Counted from the stretch's first letter, positions 22,676 to 34,195 are shown. The stretch: 64,000 nt of DNA from Pratylenchus scribneri (GCA_030063045.1 JAQSEB010000031.1:2294001-2358000), one strand, 5' to 3'. Notes: a model not told the origin generated them from the letters alone. Made by a program: numbers and translations.

Positions 22676-25600
22676 ATGGCACGAGTCGATGAGCCCGTTC
22701 ATCTCCCCCAAGACTCTTTGTTCAGTACAAGTTCCGGTTGGACCAATTATCGGGGATTCTTCAATCTTGCATTCCTTTTACTGGTTTGTTAATTTTATAT
22801 TTAAAATTTATGAAAAAATTATTGAAATATTAAACCGGTTTAATGGTTTGAACTCGACCTGTAAACCTTATTTCCAATCGATAAGGTTTCATCAAGACCA
22901 TCATTTGACCAATGATTTGACTTAGAACCAATTCTAACTTTTTGTGGGCTAAGACTTAATAGCTCAATCGGTTACAGTGCCAATTTTCCACAACTCTATG
23001 GTTCGATACCCAGTGATGGCAAATCTTTTTTAAAATTAGTATGAACCATTAAACCAAAATAGGTTCCGATTTAGTTTAAGGTATGAGACTCTAGGACAAA
23101 CCATTGAACCGCTAAAATCTTTTCACCATTTCCAATGTAAATTTTCGACTAAATACTATTTTTGCTATCTTTTAATTTATTATTTATTTTCTAAGGTAAT
23201 ATCAAATGGCCGGGTTGCCCTTGAAAACTTGATTAAATACGGCAAGTCCAATTCCATCATCATTTTTATTATTTTATTAAATTTAAGGTGTCCTAATTTC
23301 TCCTTTGCAATGGCTCAACCATCTGGTCAGTTCCTCGCCCGGAAGTTGGCCAAATTTGACCATCGTTTTGTGCTCAAATGTTACAATTTTGCTTGCATTT
23401 TCCATTGAAAAATTACTCGGTAATTTATTTTTACTTATTTAAAATTTAAATTAATTTAGCCAAAAGGGTTTTAAGCAATGCCACCGGCGCCATTCTCTAC
23501 ATCATTTTATTGAGTATTCATTTGACACTGCCACCCAAAATAATATTGGATACACAGGTAAATTAATTGAATTAAATTAAAATTGAATTTAAAAATGAAT
23601 TAAAATTAAATGAATTAAAATTCAAAAATTAATTTTAGGAAGACAACAATCCACTCTATTCATTTTGGGCATTGACTGTTGTGGTAATCGAAGCATTAAA
23701 ATTGATTTCTTATGGCCATGTGAATTATTGGAAACGAATTGGACGCGGCGATCAAAGCAAAAGGGCGGCGGATAATCCGAAGGGCGATGATGGTGATCAA
23801 AAACAAGATGGTAAAAATGTTGACGAGGACGATGATAAGGTATTTTATAATTCATTAATTAAATTAATTTTGAGTGCAATTTTTCTTGCCAATAGAAAAA
23901 AACGATCCAATTCTTTTGCCAAAAGATTAACTTTTCAATACTTCTTGGTTTTAAACCCTTTAAACCTTAGATCATTCGAGAGAGCTCTTTAAGTTGTAAC
24001 GATTGCTGTTTACTTTGCCATGGTTTAGTCAAAAATTGAAACTTATAAACCGTCCAAATCATATTTGGTTCATAATTCTTCCGGTTTTGGTGTAACCTGG
24101 AAAATCCATAGGCAAATCGTAAAAAGCTTAAAGCTTCCGTTAAAAAACCTTTTCAATTAATTTTTATTATTTTAAAGAAAATGTCAAAAATTATCATTTT
24201 AAAACATCCAAACCATAATTGGTTTTTGGTTCATAATTCTTTCGGTTCACAAACCCAACCTAATTATAGGCCAATCTTTTTTAAACTTCTGTTAAAAATT
24301 TTTCCATTAATTTTTGTTTTTAAGAAAACGTCAAAAAAATCATCAGTGACGGCGGCGTCAACGGCAGAACCGCAGAAATATTCATCATCAACAACCACAA
24401 CTGCAACAAATCCATCCGAATGCCTTTGCTATCCATTCAATTTGACCCTTGGCAATCTCTACTATTTTATGCTGGCTCCAACACTTTGCTATGAGCTGAA
24501 TTTTCCTCGCACCCCTTCAAGGAGGAAATCATTCATTATTAAACGAATTGTTGAGGTAAATTTAATATTTAATTTATTTAAAAATTTAATCCAAAATAAT
24601 TTTCCAGTTGATTTCATTCACATTTGTCAGTGTGGCCCTCTGCCAACAATGGGTGATCCCGCTGGTCAAAAACAGTATGGCACCCTTCTCCAAAATGGAT
24701 GTGAAACGATGCATTGAACGTGTCCTGAAATTGGCCATTCCAAATCATTTAATTTGGCTGATGTTCTTCTATTTATATTTTCATTCATTCCTCAATTTGA
24801 TTGCCGAAATTATGCGTTTTGCCGACCGTGAATTTTATCTGTAAATTACACAAAATTATTTAATTTTTTAAACATTATTTTTAGTGACTTTTGGAATTCC
24901 GAATCCGTATCGATTTTTTGGAAATCTTGGAACATTCCCGTCCATCGTTGGGCAGTTCGACACGTTTATAAGCCATTTGTCCGAAATGGTTTTGGCAAAT
25001 TCACTGCTGCCTTCGTCGTTTTTGCTATTTCCGCCTTCCTTCATGAATATTTAGTTTGTTCCATTTTTTAATATTTAAATTTAATTATTAATCAAATTTT
25101 ATGTTTCAATCCCGCTGAAAATGTTTCGTCTATGGGCATGCGCCGGAATGTTGGCACAACTCCCGCTGAGCATTTTAACTGACCGATATTTGAAGGTTTG
25201 ATTTATTTTTAAAGAGAAATATTTAAATTAGTGAATAGATTTTAGTGGTTTATAGCAGTTTGGTTTATCTTTTAGACCCTCTAAACCGTAAATCCATCGA
25301 TCGAACTCTTTAAGACTTATCCAGATAATTAATTAAAAATTAAGTTTAGTCCAACCAGCGCAATTAGTTCAGTCAGTTAGATCACCCAGTTTTATCCTTG
25401 GGGGTCGATGGTTCGATACCCGTTGGCGGTAAATGATTTTTTTTCTTTAAATTTGAACCGGTTTATGTTTAACCTTTTTTAAATTAGTTTTGAACCAAAA
25501 ACCATTGGATAGTTTAAACGGTTTAATACCCTTTGAACAGACTATATTTGTCAATTTACTGTAGGGTTTAGAGGTATAGGACAAACCACTGAACAGTGCT

Positions 25601-25844
25601 ATAATTTTTTCCCCATTTTCAATTCCAATACCACCCTTTTAATTATTAAAAATTATTTTGTTTATTTTAGGGAGGCCGTGCCGGGAATATCGTCGTTTGG
25701 CTATCACTCATTTTGGGTCAACCAATGGCAATTTTGATGTACGTCCACGATTGGTTGGTTTGTTTCTCTTATTAAACCAAAGAAAAAAATTGTTTTTTTA
25801 GGTACTTGGAGCATCATCCGGAGCTGCACAAACAATTCAATTAA
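22676..25844 (+). CDS. DGAT1: Diacylglycerol O-acyltransferase 1 (MBOAT family)
   Basis: About a dozen exons. The N-terminus matches animal DGAT1 closely: [20 protein letters not shown], then [18 protein letters not shown]. Several hydrophobic membrane segments follow. The MBOAT signature is intact: [31 protein letters not shown], and the catalytic His in [16 protein letters not shown]. The C-terminus is [15 protein letters not shown]. The enzyme makes triacylglycerol from diacylglycerol and acyl-CoA in the ER. The intron 23242-23287 uses a GC donor (GCAAGT). Two introns carry family A elements with tRNA-like cores, and a third has a tandem duplication of its 3' splice region. The start is 216 bp after the RNF216-like gene, perhaps in the same operon; a further upstream 5' exon cannot be excluded. 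Confidence 0.93.
22823..23140 (+). repeat. Family A inverted-repeat element with tRNA-like core, copy 5
   Basis: It lies in the first DGAT1 intron. The core at 22946-23020 has TAGCTCAATCGGTTACAGTG (A box) and GGTTCGATACC (B box). The left arm has CCAATCGATAAGGTTTCATC; the right end has AAACCATTGAACCGCTAAAA then TCTTTTCACCATTTC. Confidence 0.78.
24044..24345 (+). repeat. Tandem duplication of an intron 3' end in DGAT1
   Basis: Two diverged copies of about 150 bp share CAAATCATATTTGGTTCATA/CCAAACCATAATTGG, TTCATAATTCTT, TTCCGTTAAAAA/TTCTGTTAAAAA and ATTAATTTTT. Each ends in an acceptor followed by coding-like AAAATGTCAAAAA or AAAACGTCAAAAA. Both acceptors are in frame, and the sequence between them is open. 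Confidence 0.7.
25232..25622 (+). repeat. Family A inverted-repeat element with tRNA-like core, copy 6
   Basis: It lies in a late DGAT1 intron. The core at 25351-25430 contains TTAGTTCAGTCAGTTAGATC (A box region) and GGTTCGATACC (B box), followed by CGTTGGCGG. The arms are more diverged: left TTTTAGTGGTTTATAGC, right AAACCACTGAACAGTGC then TATAATTTTTTCCCC. Confidence 0.72.
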
Positions 25845-26280
25845 TTCAACAAATAAACAATATGAAGAATAGATGTGGAGAAGAAATTATTAGCAACAAA
25901 AATGACCACAATTCCACCCCCCCCCCCCCATTCCAATCCAAAATGCTCACTTCATTTGATTCTATTTTTATTATTGACTGCTGCCATAAAAACACTAATT
26001 CCATCCAAATTTTTAATATATTTATTATTCAAATTTAATAAAACATTATTGATTAATAAAATGAATATAATGAAGATTATGATAGTTGTGGTGGTTGGCA
26101 ATGAACATTCCTTATCCTTATTGGGTCCAAGAATTTAATAATCTGCCAAGGACTATTAGACAAAATTAATATTTTCGACTAATTTTTATCGGTATGAAAT
26201 ATTAACAAAAATTTTTATTATCAAATTGAAAATATAAACATATAAAATAATGATTGATAATATGAATAATAAATGAATTA
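25845..26280. other. Convergent spacer after DGAT1
   Basis: AT-rich DNA with a C run at 25916-25929, lying between the 3' ends of DGAT1 (+) and the KANSL2-like gene (-). Poly(A) signals are expected here. No exon or RNA gene recognised. Confidence 0.45.
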
Positions 26281-29200
26281 TTATAAATAATGGAGATTAG
26301 GATGGTGGTGGTGATGGTGGGCATTCATCATCATCATTGGGCCAGGTGGGCCAGTGTGATGTTCTTGTTCCAACAAAAATTGTTCAACATCATCCCAACT
26401 ATGCCCTGGGTGAGCGCCCGCCGTCACTTCGTCCGAATTCTCATTGTTAATGCCACCTGAAACTAAAAATAAACTAAAATAATAAAATATATATTTGTGT
26501 TTGACCGAAAAAGTTGGTAAAAACATTTTAATGTTCTTAGTTTTAATGTTTATAAATGTGTGTGTTTTTAAACGATATCCGAAAACATTTTAGTTTTAAT
26601 CCCTTGTCACGCTTGTCGAAACCGGTTTGGTAAATGTTTTAGAAAGGACATTTTATTTAGGTGAAATGTTTTATGACATTAAAAAATAATTTTTTAAAAC
26701 TTACTCAATAAATTCTCTTCATCTGGTTCCTGTTCCATCTCAAATCCTTCTTCAACGGGTACATGTTCGAGAATGTCTGTCAGCTCACTGCCTTCAAAGC
26801 CGAGATCTTTGGCCACCGATGACATTAAAACATCGCCATCAACAACTTTAAAATCATAAAATGAATTTTAATTAATTTAATTTAATTACCATCATTCAAA
26901 TGTTCATCCCTTTGGACACTGCTAGAGCAAGGATATGGGTCAAAAATGTGGATATTATTGTCGATTTGGTGGCTCCGATGATTGATCAGTTGTTGTTCAT
27001 CGGCAGCAGAATATGAAGAATTGAATTCATATTTTAAGTTCATTTTCATTGCATCCGTTGGATGATTGACAATTTGATGCGGATGAACATTCTAAATATT
27101 AAAAAGGGAAATATTTAATTTGTATTTTTTAGGAGTCTAAGATAACCGCTGAATCGTTAAAATTTTTTTAACAATTCATCAGTGTTTTTTTTTAAACTAA
27201 TTCTGATTTTTGTGTTTTCTCCCAATTCTGATTTTTTGTGTTTTTGCCTAATTTGCCCATTCTGATTTTTTGTGTTTTGCCCCATTCTGATTTTTTGTGT
27301 TTTGCCCCATTCTGATTTTTTGTGTTTTTGCCTAATTTGCCCGATTCTGATTTTTTGTGTTTTTGCCTAATTTGCCCGATTCTGATTTTGTGTGTTTTTG
27401 CCTAATTTGCCCATTCTGATTTTTTTTTGTGTTTTTGCCTAATTTGCCCGATTCTGATTTTTTGTGTTTTTGCCTAATTTGCCCATTCTGATTTTTTTGT
27501 GTTTTTGCCTAATTTGCCCGATTCTGATTTTGTGTGTTTTTGCCTAATTTGCCCATTCTGATTTTGTGTGTTTTTGCCTAATTTGCCCATTCGGATTTTT
27601 TTTTGTGTTTTTGCCTAATTTGCCCGATTCTGATTTTTTGTGTTTTTGCCTAATTTGCCCATTCTGATTTTTTTGTGTTTTTGCCTAATTTGCCCGATTC
27701 TGATTTTTTTGTGTTTTTGCCTAATTTGCCCATTCTGATTTTTTTTGTGTTTTTGCCTAATTTGCCCATTCTGATTTTTTGTGTTTTGCCCCATTCTGAT
27801 TTTTTTGTGTTTTTGCCTAATTTGCCCGATTCTGATTTTTTGTGTTTTTGCCTAATTTGCCCGATTCTGATTTTGTGTGTTTTTGCCTAATTTGCCCATT
27901 CTGATTTTTTTGTGTTTTTGCCTAATTTGCCCGATTCTGATTTTTTGTGTTTTTGCCTAATTTGCCCATTCTGATTTTTTTGTGTTTTTGCCTAATTTGC
28001 CCGATTCTGATTTTGTGTGTTTTTGCCTAATTTGCCCATTCTGATTTTGTGTGTTTTTGCCTAATTTGCCCATTCTGATTTTTTTTTGTGTTTTTGCCTA
28101 ATTTGCCCGATTCTGATTTTTTGTGTTTTTGCCTAATTTGCCCATTCTGATTTTTTTGTGTTTTTGCCTAATTTGCCCGATTCTGATTTTGTGTGTTTTT
28201 GCCTAATTTGCCCATTCTGATTTTTTGTGTTTTTGCCTAATTTGCCCGATTCTGATTTTGTGTGTTTTTGCCTAATTTGGCCATTCTGATTTTTTGTGTT
28301 TTTGCCCAATTTGCCCATTCTGATTTTTTGTGTTTTTGCCTAATTTGCCCATTCTGATTTTTTTTGTGTTTTTGCCTAATTTGCCCATTCTGATTTTTTG
28401 TTTTTGCCCCATTCTGATTTTTTTTGTGTTTTTGCCTAATTTGCCCATTCTGATTTTTTGTTTTTGCCCCATTCTGATTTTTTCTGTTTTGCCCCATTCT
28501 GATTTTTTGTGTTTTTTGCCTAATTTGCCCATTCTGATTTTTTGTGTTTTGCCCCATTCTGATTTTTTTGTGTTTTTGCCTAATTTGCCCGATTCTGATT
28601 TTGTGTGTTTTGCCTAATTTGCCCATTCTGATTTTTTGTGTTTTTGCCTAATTTGCCCGATTCTGATTTTGTGTGTTTTTGCCTAATTTGCCCATTCTGA
28701 TTTTTTGTGTTTTTGCCTAATTTGCCCATTCTGATTTTTTGTGTTTTTGCCTAATTTGCCCATTCTGATTTTTTTTGTGTTTTTGCCTAATTTGCCCATT
28801 CTGATTTTTTGTTTTTGCCCCATTCTGATTTTTTGTGTTTTGCCCCATTCTGATTTTTTGTGTTTTTTGCCTAATTTGCCCATTCTGATTTTTTGTGTTT
28901 TGCCCCATTCTGATTTTTTTGTGTTTTTGCCTAATTTGCCCCATTCTGATTTTTTGTTTTTACCAATTCTGAATTTGGTGTTTTGCCTGATTTTGATTTT
29001 TTGTGTTTTTACCAAAACTTATTCTAATTTATTGTGTTTTATCTAATTATGTTTTTTTGTGTTTCTATTTATATCCTTAATAAAATATTTATTTTTACCT
29101 TTGTTACAGAGTGTTTAATTAATTTTCGATGTTCCGCAAAATGTTGTTTACAAAATCCATCAAAAATTATGGCATCGCTAATTGGGATTGAACAATTGCA

Positions 29201-32128
29201 AAGTCGCCATTTGCAAAATGGAAATAATTGTTGAGAAACATTGTAGGAAATATGTTCAGAACAATGATGAGTCCAAGGGAGGCAGAAATTGGAGCATCGA
29301 ATGCTCAGAAAGTGGATTTTCCTCTCTTTTGATATCTGTCAAATATTTTAGAATATTAATTAATAATTCCAATCAATAATTTTAATTGGCAATTCTCGTG
29401 GAATTGTGATAATTTTTTTAAATTTAAAATTATTTTTAGAAGTTTTTGGTATTTAATTAGTTTTGGTTCACCATTTTTGTAATTTAAATGATAAAATTCG
29501 GTATAAAACCTTAACAAAATTAAATTTTTGATTGCATAATAAAAACAGTCAAAAAATTTTTTTGACTTTTTAAAAATAATTTTTTTCGGGACCATAATTT
29601 TTCAATGGTTTTTACTTAATCAATAATTAAATTTAACCTGTTGTTGTGAAACATGGGCACATTGACGGAGTCGATTATTGTCGCCTAATCTTCCACCAAA
29701 ATTTCCTCTCTTTTTATTCGCTTTTCTCGTCCGTAATGCCGCCCCCGTACTGTTCACGTATTGTCGGGCGGCCGCATTGATTGGAATACACAATTTCGCT
29801 CGTTGCACCAATCGAGCACTTTCCAGCCGTAATTTCTTCTTTAACAAATATAATTCCAATCTATTCTTTGTGTCCTGTTCAAATGGCAAATTCAGCAATG
29901 ATTCGGGGTGGGCTTCGTCAAAACATGGAAATGAATCATCCGAACTGGATTCATCATCCGATGGTTCCAATCCTAAAAATAATTATTATTTTGAATTAAA
30001 TTAAAAAATAAACCTAGTGGGAATAAATCGGTCCGGTCAAAATCATAATTCTCAACAATTCGGCACATCGAATCAACGGCCCGAATTTTTCGATAAAAAC
30101 CATCAATCCTTTAAATATTAAATTAATTATTTTAATTATTATTTAATATTTGGAACGAACTTGACTTTTTGATGTTTTTGACGCAATTTAATTACTTTTT
30201 GCTTCTTTTTCCTCCCGCCAGAAATTTGGGAATCAAATTCATTTGAATAATCCCGTTGAAAGTTCAAAAATTCATTATTTTCCTCTTCATTTTCCATTTT
30301 CGTCAAATTTTGTTCAATTCGATCAAAATCATAATGACGCGGTGGTGGTTCATTCATCAAAAAACAAAGTGACGATTCGGAAGTGGATGAAATAATTTGT
30401 TGAGATTGTTGTGGGAAATTCCTGCTGGGCACTTAAATTTAATCAAAAATTAATATTAAATTAAATTTAATTTATTTACCATTTTGAGGTCTTATTTTGG
30501 CATTCAATTCCGTTGGTTGTAGTGAAAATGTTGCCATCATTTTGTCGTTTCCAAATCGCTAAATAATTTTAATAATTCATTCTGTTAAATTTTTGCACTC
30601 ACATTGAATTGTTGCTCATCCAAAATTGGCTGCTTCTTTTGTGGATCAGTTTGTTGTAAAAGTTTGGCCGTCAATTGAGGATAGGCTGAACTTATGCAAA
30701 TTGGCGATGTTTCCGCTCTAAAAAATAATAATTAAATTTTGATTTTATTTTAACTGATTTTTAAGTGAAAATTGACATTACTCAGTGATTCAGTTCATTT
30801 CTGATTAATCATTTTTAATTCATAATTTTAATTAAATATAACTAGCTGAGGGTGCTCGCAGATTTAATTTGAGAAGAATAAAAAGTAAAAAAAGGTCTGA
30901 AAAAAATACTATCCACCACCGGGGATCGAACTTCCACAGTCCATGATAAAAATCAAAGAGCTCTACCATCTGCGCTATTTAACTTTACTGCACATTTGCA
31001 AAAATCTTGACTATAACTAATCTCAGTAGAAAAATCGATATCTACATATTCCCAGATTTCTTGGCCAACACATAAACCAAAGGAAAAATTAAATAATATT
31101 CAAATTTAAACCAATTGAATTAACCTTTCATTTCCAATGCCACCAGTAGATTTAATGTGAATTTGTTGTTGAGGACTTTTGTTGATAAGTTGAAATTGTT
31201 GATGTCCCTAAATTAATTGATAATTACATAAAGTAAATAAATTAGGGGTGACCTCTTGAATTAAGGATGTATTTTCCAATATTTGGTCTGGAAAATATGA
31301 TGTTGGTTGCGTCCATTGTTTATCATTTTGGTCATCTAAATATGTTTTTTTAAGAATATCCAATTATAAAGCTAACATGTTAAATGGGAAGTTTGCATTG
31401 GATTTTGCATAAAACCATCCATTTTTGGTTCATTCATCTTTTCATTTGATGTTGGAGCATTCAGTTTCTATATGAAATTAATTTATAATTATACAAATAA
31501 ATTAAATGGTTAACCTGATTCGTTTTTAGTTCCTTTTTTGATGTTTTAGGGTCCTTCATTCCTTTCATAATTAAATGAGTTGAACAATAAATTTCATTGG
31601 AGGCTGATTTTATTGCATTTGTGCAAAGCAAGGGTTCTTCATGTTTATCTGAATTTATGTTTTGTGATTAGAAAAAATGAATTCTATTACTTTTCGGTTT
31701 CCTCTTATGTTGGCATTGTTTGTAAGGAGCAGTTGAATCCAATAGAATGTGGCGGATGCAATATTTGAAATTATTAATTGCACGTTGTTTGCACTAAAAT
31801 ATCAATTTTAACTTTCAACGCATTCTTTAATATATCTAGTTTGTTGGACTATTTTATTTGTAAACTTTTTGTGCAATAAAATGTTTATTGATTGGTTTTA
31901 TAAGATGTAAAATTTATTTAGTTTGAATAATTGTAAATTCGTAACCTGTCCTTTCACTGGGTCAATAAATTCACAAAAATGAGCATTTGTTTTCTTTGGA
32001 TTAGAAGTGGCGTCGATTTCAGGCTCGATTTTCATGTTATCCGGGTTTGTAATTTCTCCTTGGATCAACAAATCATCAATTATTTCTTTCTTGCAATTAG
32101 ATGAAAAGCTAGATTCATTGTTGTTCAT
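26281..32128 (-). CDS. KANSL2: KANSL2-like subunit of the NSL histone acetyltransferase complex
   Basis: About fourteen exons over 5.8 kb. The first potential DNA-binding zinc region is complete after splicing: [69 protein letters not shown]. This is the C-x-C-H pattern of zf-C3Hc3H. A second copy appears later as [38 protein letters not shown] and [12 protein letters not shown]. The tail has [19 protein letters not shown] and a His-rich end. Known KANSL2 proteins are scaffold subunits of the MOF-containing NSL complex in the nucleus. The intron 27092-29098 is almost entirely minisatellite. Another intron (about 30725-31120) holds a second tRNA-like repeat. INO80D shares the domain and is the alternative. 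Confidence 0.83.
27133..27180 (+). repeat. Fragment of a family A right arm next to a minisatellite
   Basis: GAGTCTAAGATAACCGCTGA then ATCGTTAAAATTTTTTT resembles the right end of family A copies (GACTCTAGGACAAACCATTG, CCGCTAAAATCTTTTC). The KANSL2-intron minisatellite begins within about 15 bp of it. Confidence 0.5.
27190..28995. repeat. Minisatellite of 24-35 bp units filling a KANSL2-like intron
   Basis: The long unit is TTTGCCTAATTTGCCCATTC then TGATTTTTTGTGTT (about 35 bp). A shorter unit, GCCCCATTCTGATTTTTTGT plus GTTTT (about 25 bp), is interspersed. Higher-order blocks recur: CCCATTC and CCCGATTC variants alternate in the same order in 27400-27700 and 27790-28200. The array occupies nearly the whole intron 27092-29098. 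Open frames in it are a by-product of the low stop content of the repeat. Confidence 0.95.
30885..31025 (-). repeat. tRNA-like (SINE-type) sequence in a KANSL2-like intron
   Basis: On the minus strand TAGCGCAGATGGTAGAGC matches a tRNA D-arm/A box, then an anticodon-like arm TGATTTTTATCA, then AGTTCGATCCCCGG as a T-arm/B box. The T-stem does not pair well, so it is probably a degenerate tRNA-derived repeat and not a working tRNA gene. The sequence differs from the family A core. Confidence 0.65.
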
Positions 32129-32335
32129 TTCTTTCAATTTTTATAATGATTTTAAATAATTTTTCTGCAGAAAAAAGATTAAAATAAACAGATTTTCTTC
32201 ATGTTGATTGTTGAACACATGGATGAATATTTAAGATTAAGATGGTTTATTTAAAGAACAAAATATTTAAAAAAACCAATAATTAAGATAAACTTGATTA
32301 GATTCATACCTATTCATTCTTCAAATAAAATTCTA
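32129..32335. other. Upstream region of the KANSL2-like gene
   Basis: AT-rich DNA upstream of the minus-strand KANSL2-like start and before the first hairpin. It presumably holds its promoter. No further feature recognised. Confidence 0.4.
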
Positions 32336-32374
32336 CGAGCGTTGGGATGCCGCTTCGCGGCATCCCAACGCTCG
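32336..32374. repeat. Perfect 39-nt GC-rich hairpin, type h1, copy 1
   Basis: The arm CGAGCGTTGGGATGCCGC and its exact complement are separated by a TTC loop, with 18 perfect base pairs. It sits in very AT-rich DNA. An identical copy lies at 34157-34195. Confidence 0.97.
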
Positions 32375-32479
32375 CTAAAATCTTATAAAAGAAAAATGAT
32401 GGAAAACTCTAAATTTAGTTTGAGTTCTTTTTAAATGGAACAATGGAAAGCATAAAGTTTCCTCCCTCATAATAAACCA

Positions 32480-33605
32480 TTCTCAACAATTCCTGGCTTT
32501 TTACCCTTCATTCTTGACTATTCCCGGCTTTTTACCCTTCATTCTCGATTATTCCCAGCTTTTTACCCTTCATTTTCAACTATTCCCGGCTTTTTACCCT
32601 TCATTCTCGACTATTCCCGGCTTTTTACCCTTCATTCTTGACTATTCCCGGCTTTTTACCCTTCATTCTCGACTATTCCCGGCTTTTTACCCTTCATTCT
32701 CGACTATTCCCGGCTTTTTACCCTTCAGTCTCGACTATTTCCGGCTTTTTACCCTTCATTTTCAACTATTCCCGGCTTTTTACCCTTCATTCTCGACTAT
32801 TTCCGGTTTTTTCCCTTCATTCTCGACTATTCCCGGCTTTTTACCCTTCATTCTTGACTATTCCCGGCTTTTTACCCTTCATTCTCGATTATTCCCAGCT
32901 TTTTACCTTTCATTTTCAACTATTCCCGGCTTTTTACCCTTCATTCTTGACTATTCCCGGCTTTTTACCCTTCATTCTCGACTATTCCCGGCTTTTTACC
33001 CTTCATTCTCGACTATTTCCGGCTTTTTACCCTTCATTCTCGACTATTCCAGGCTTTTTACCCTTCATTCTCGACTATTCCCGGCTTTTTACCCTTCATT
33101 CTCGACTATTCCCGGCTTTTTACCCTTCAGTCTCGACTATTTCCGGCTTTTTACCCTTCATTCTCGACTATTCCAGGCTTTTTACCCTTCATTCTCGACT
33201 ATTCCCGGCTTTTTACCCTTCATTCTCGACTATTTCCGGCTTTTTACCCTTCATTCTCGACTATTCCTGGCTTTTTACCCTTCATTCTCGATTATTCCCA
33301 GCTTTTTACCTTTCATTTTCAACTATTCCCGGCTTTTTACCCTTCATTCTCGACTATTTCCGGCTTTTTCCCTTCATTCTCGACTATTCCCGGCTTTTTC
33401 CCTTCATTCTCGACTATTCCCGGCTTTTTACCCTTCATTCTTGACTATTCCCGGCTTTTTACCCTTCATTCTCGATTATTCCCAGCTTTTTACCTTTCAT
33501 TTTCAACTATTCCCGGCTTTTTACCCTTCATTCTCGACTATTCCCGGCTTTTTACCCTTCATTCTTGACTATTCCCGGCTTTTTACCCTTCATTCTCGAC
33601 TATTC
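32480..33605. repeat. 31-bp minisatellite, stop-free in three frames on the + strand
   Basis: About 36 copies of a 31-bp unit (TTCTCGACTATTCCCGGCTT then TTTACCCTTCA). Because 31 is not a multiple of three, successive units are read in all three frames, and none holds a stop. This yields a long periodic open frame at 32514-33701 that I do not regard as a gene. Common variants (TTTTCAACT, TTCTTGACT, TTCTCGATTATTCCCAGC) recur in a fixed order, showing higher-order duplication. Confidence 0.95.
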
Positions 33606-33767
33606 TTTTACCTTCCCATCGTTCTTGCTACTCATTCAATACTTTACCCATCTATGCTAACTCATTCTCTATTTTCCTTCAAATTTTTAACGATATTTTA
33701 ATGAATTAAATGTTTAAGGCATTTTTCACTATGCTTAGTCATTTTTCCATTGTTTTAATTGCTTAAA

Positions 33768-33806
33768 GGAGCGCCCGGTCGCCGCTGCGCGGCTCCCGGC
33801 CGCTCC
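33768..33806. repeat. 39-nt GC-rich hairpin, type h2, copy 1
   Basis: GGAGCGCCCGGTCGCCGC, loop TGC, then GCGGCTCCCGGCCGCTCC. It pairs except for mismatches at two interior places. An identical copy lies at 36064-36102. The core GCCGCTGCGCGGC resembles the h1 core GCCGCTTCGCGGC. Confidence 0.93.
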
Positions 33807-34156
33807 TATTGTTAATTTTTAATACTTCTCATATGCTTTTTTGTCATTTTACATTCCCATCAGTACAATTTACTTAAATTTTGATAAATAATTATTATTT
33901 AATAACGATTTACTTAAAATAATTAATTAAAATGATGAAATATATTATTTTTATAATTAATTATAGTCCACGGGAAAAAATTTTATTTTAATTTCATTTA
34001 TTTCTTTATATTTATACTCTAAAAGCTCTTTTTCTTTATTTCTTCACTCTATCATTTAATTTTTGGATAAAAAATCTTAAAAATTTAAAAAATACAAAAC
34101 GCCAAAATTTAAACAGCAATATTTCGGACAAACATGGCTCAAATAATATATTAGGA

Positions 34157-34195
34157 CGAGCGTTGGGATGCCGCTTCGCGGCATCCCAACGCTCG
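34157..34195. repeat. Perfect 39-nt GC-rich hairpin, type h1, copy 2
   Basis: It is identical to 32336-32374; here the flanking bases (A34156/T34196) pair as well. It opens the second copy of the hairpin-minisatellite unit. Confidence 0.97.

Noticed and set aside
10443..25430. Functional tRNA genes at the family A cores
   Set aside because: A and B boxes are good, but acceptor and T stems do not pair and the cores lie inside repeated inverted arms.
27675..29046. Several 60-130 codon frames on both strands
   Set aside because: All lie in the KANSL2-like intron minisatellite and repeat with its unit.
32514..33701. 395-codon open frame
   Set aside because: It is a translation of the 31-bp minisatellite, with no start context, introns or domain; the two other frames are open as well.
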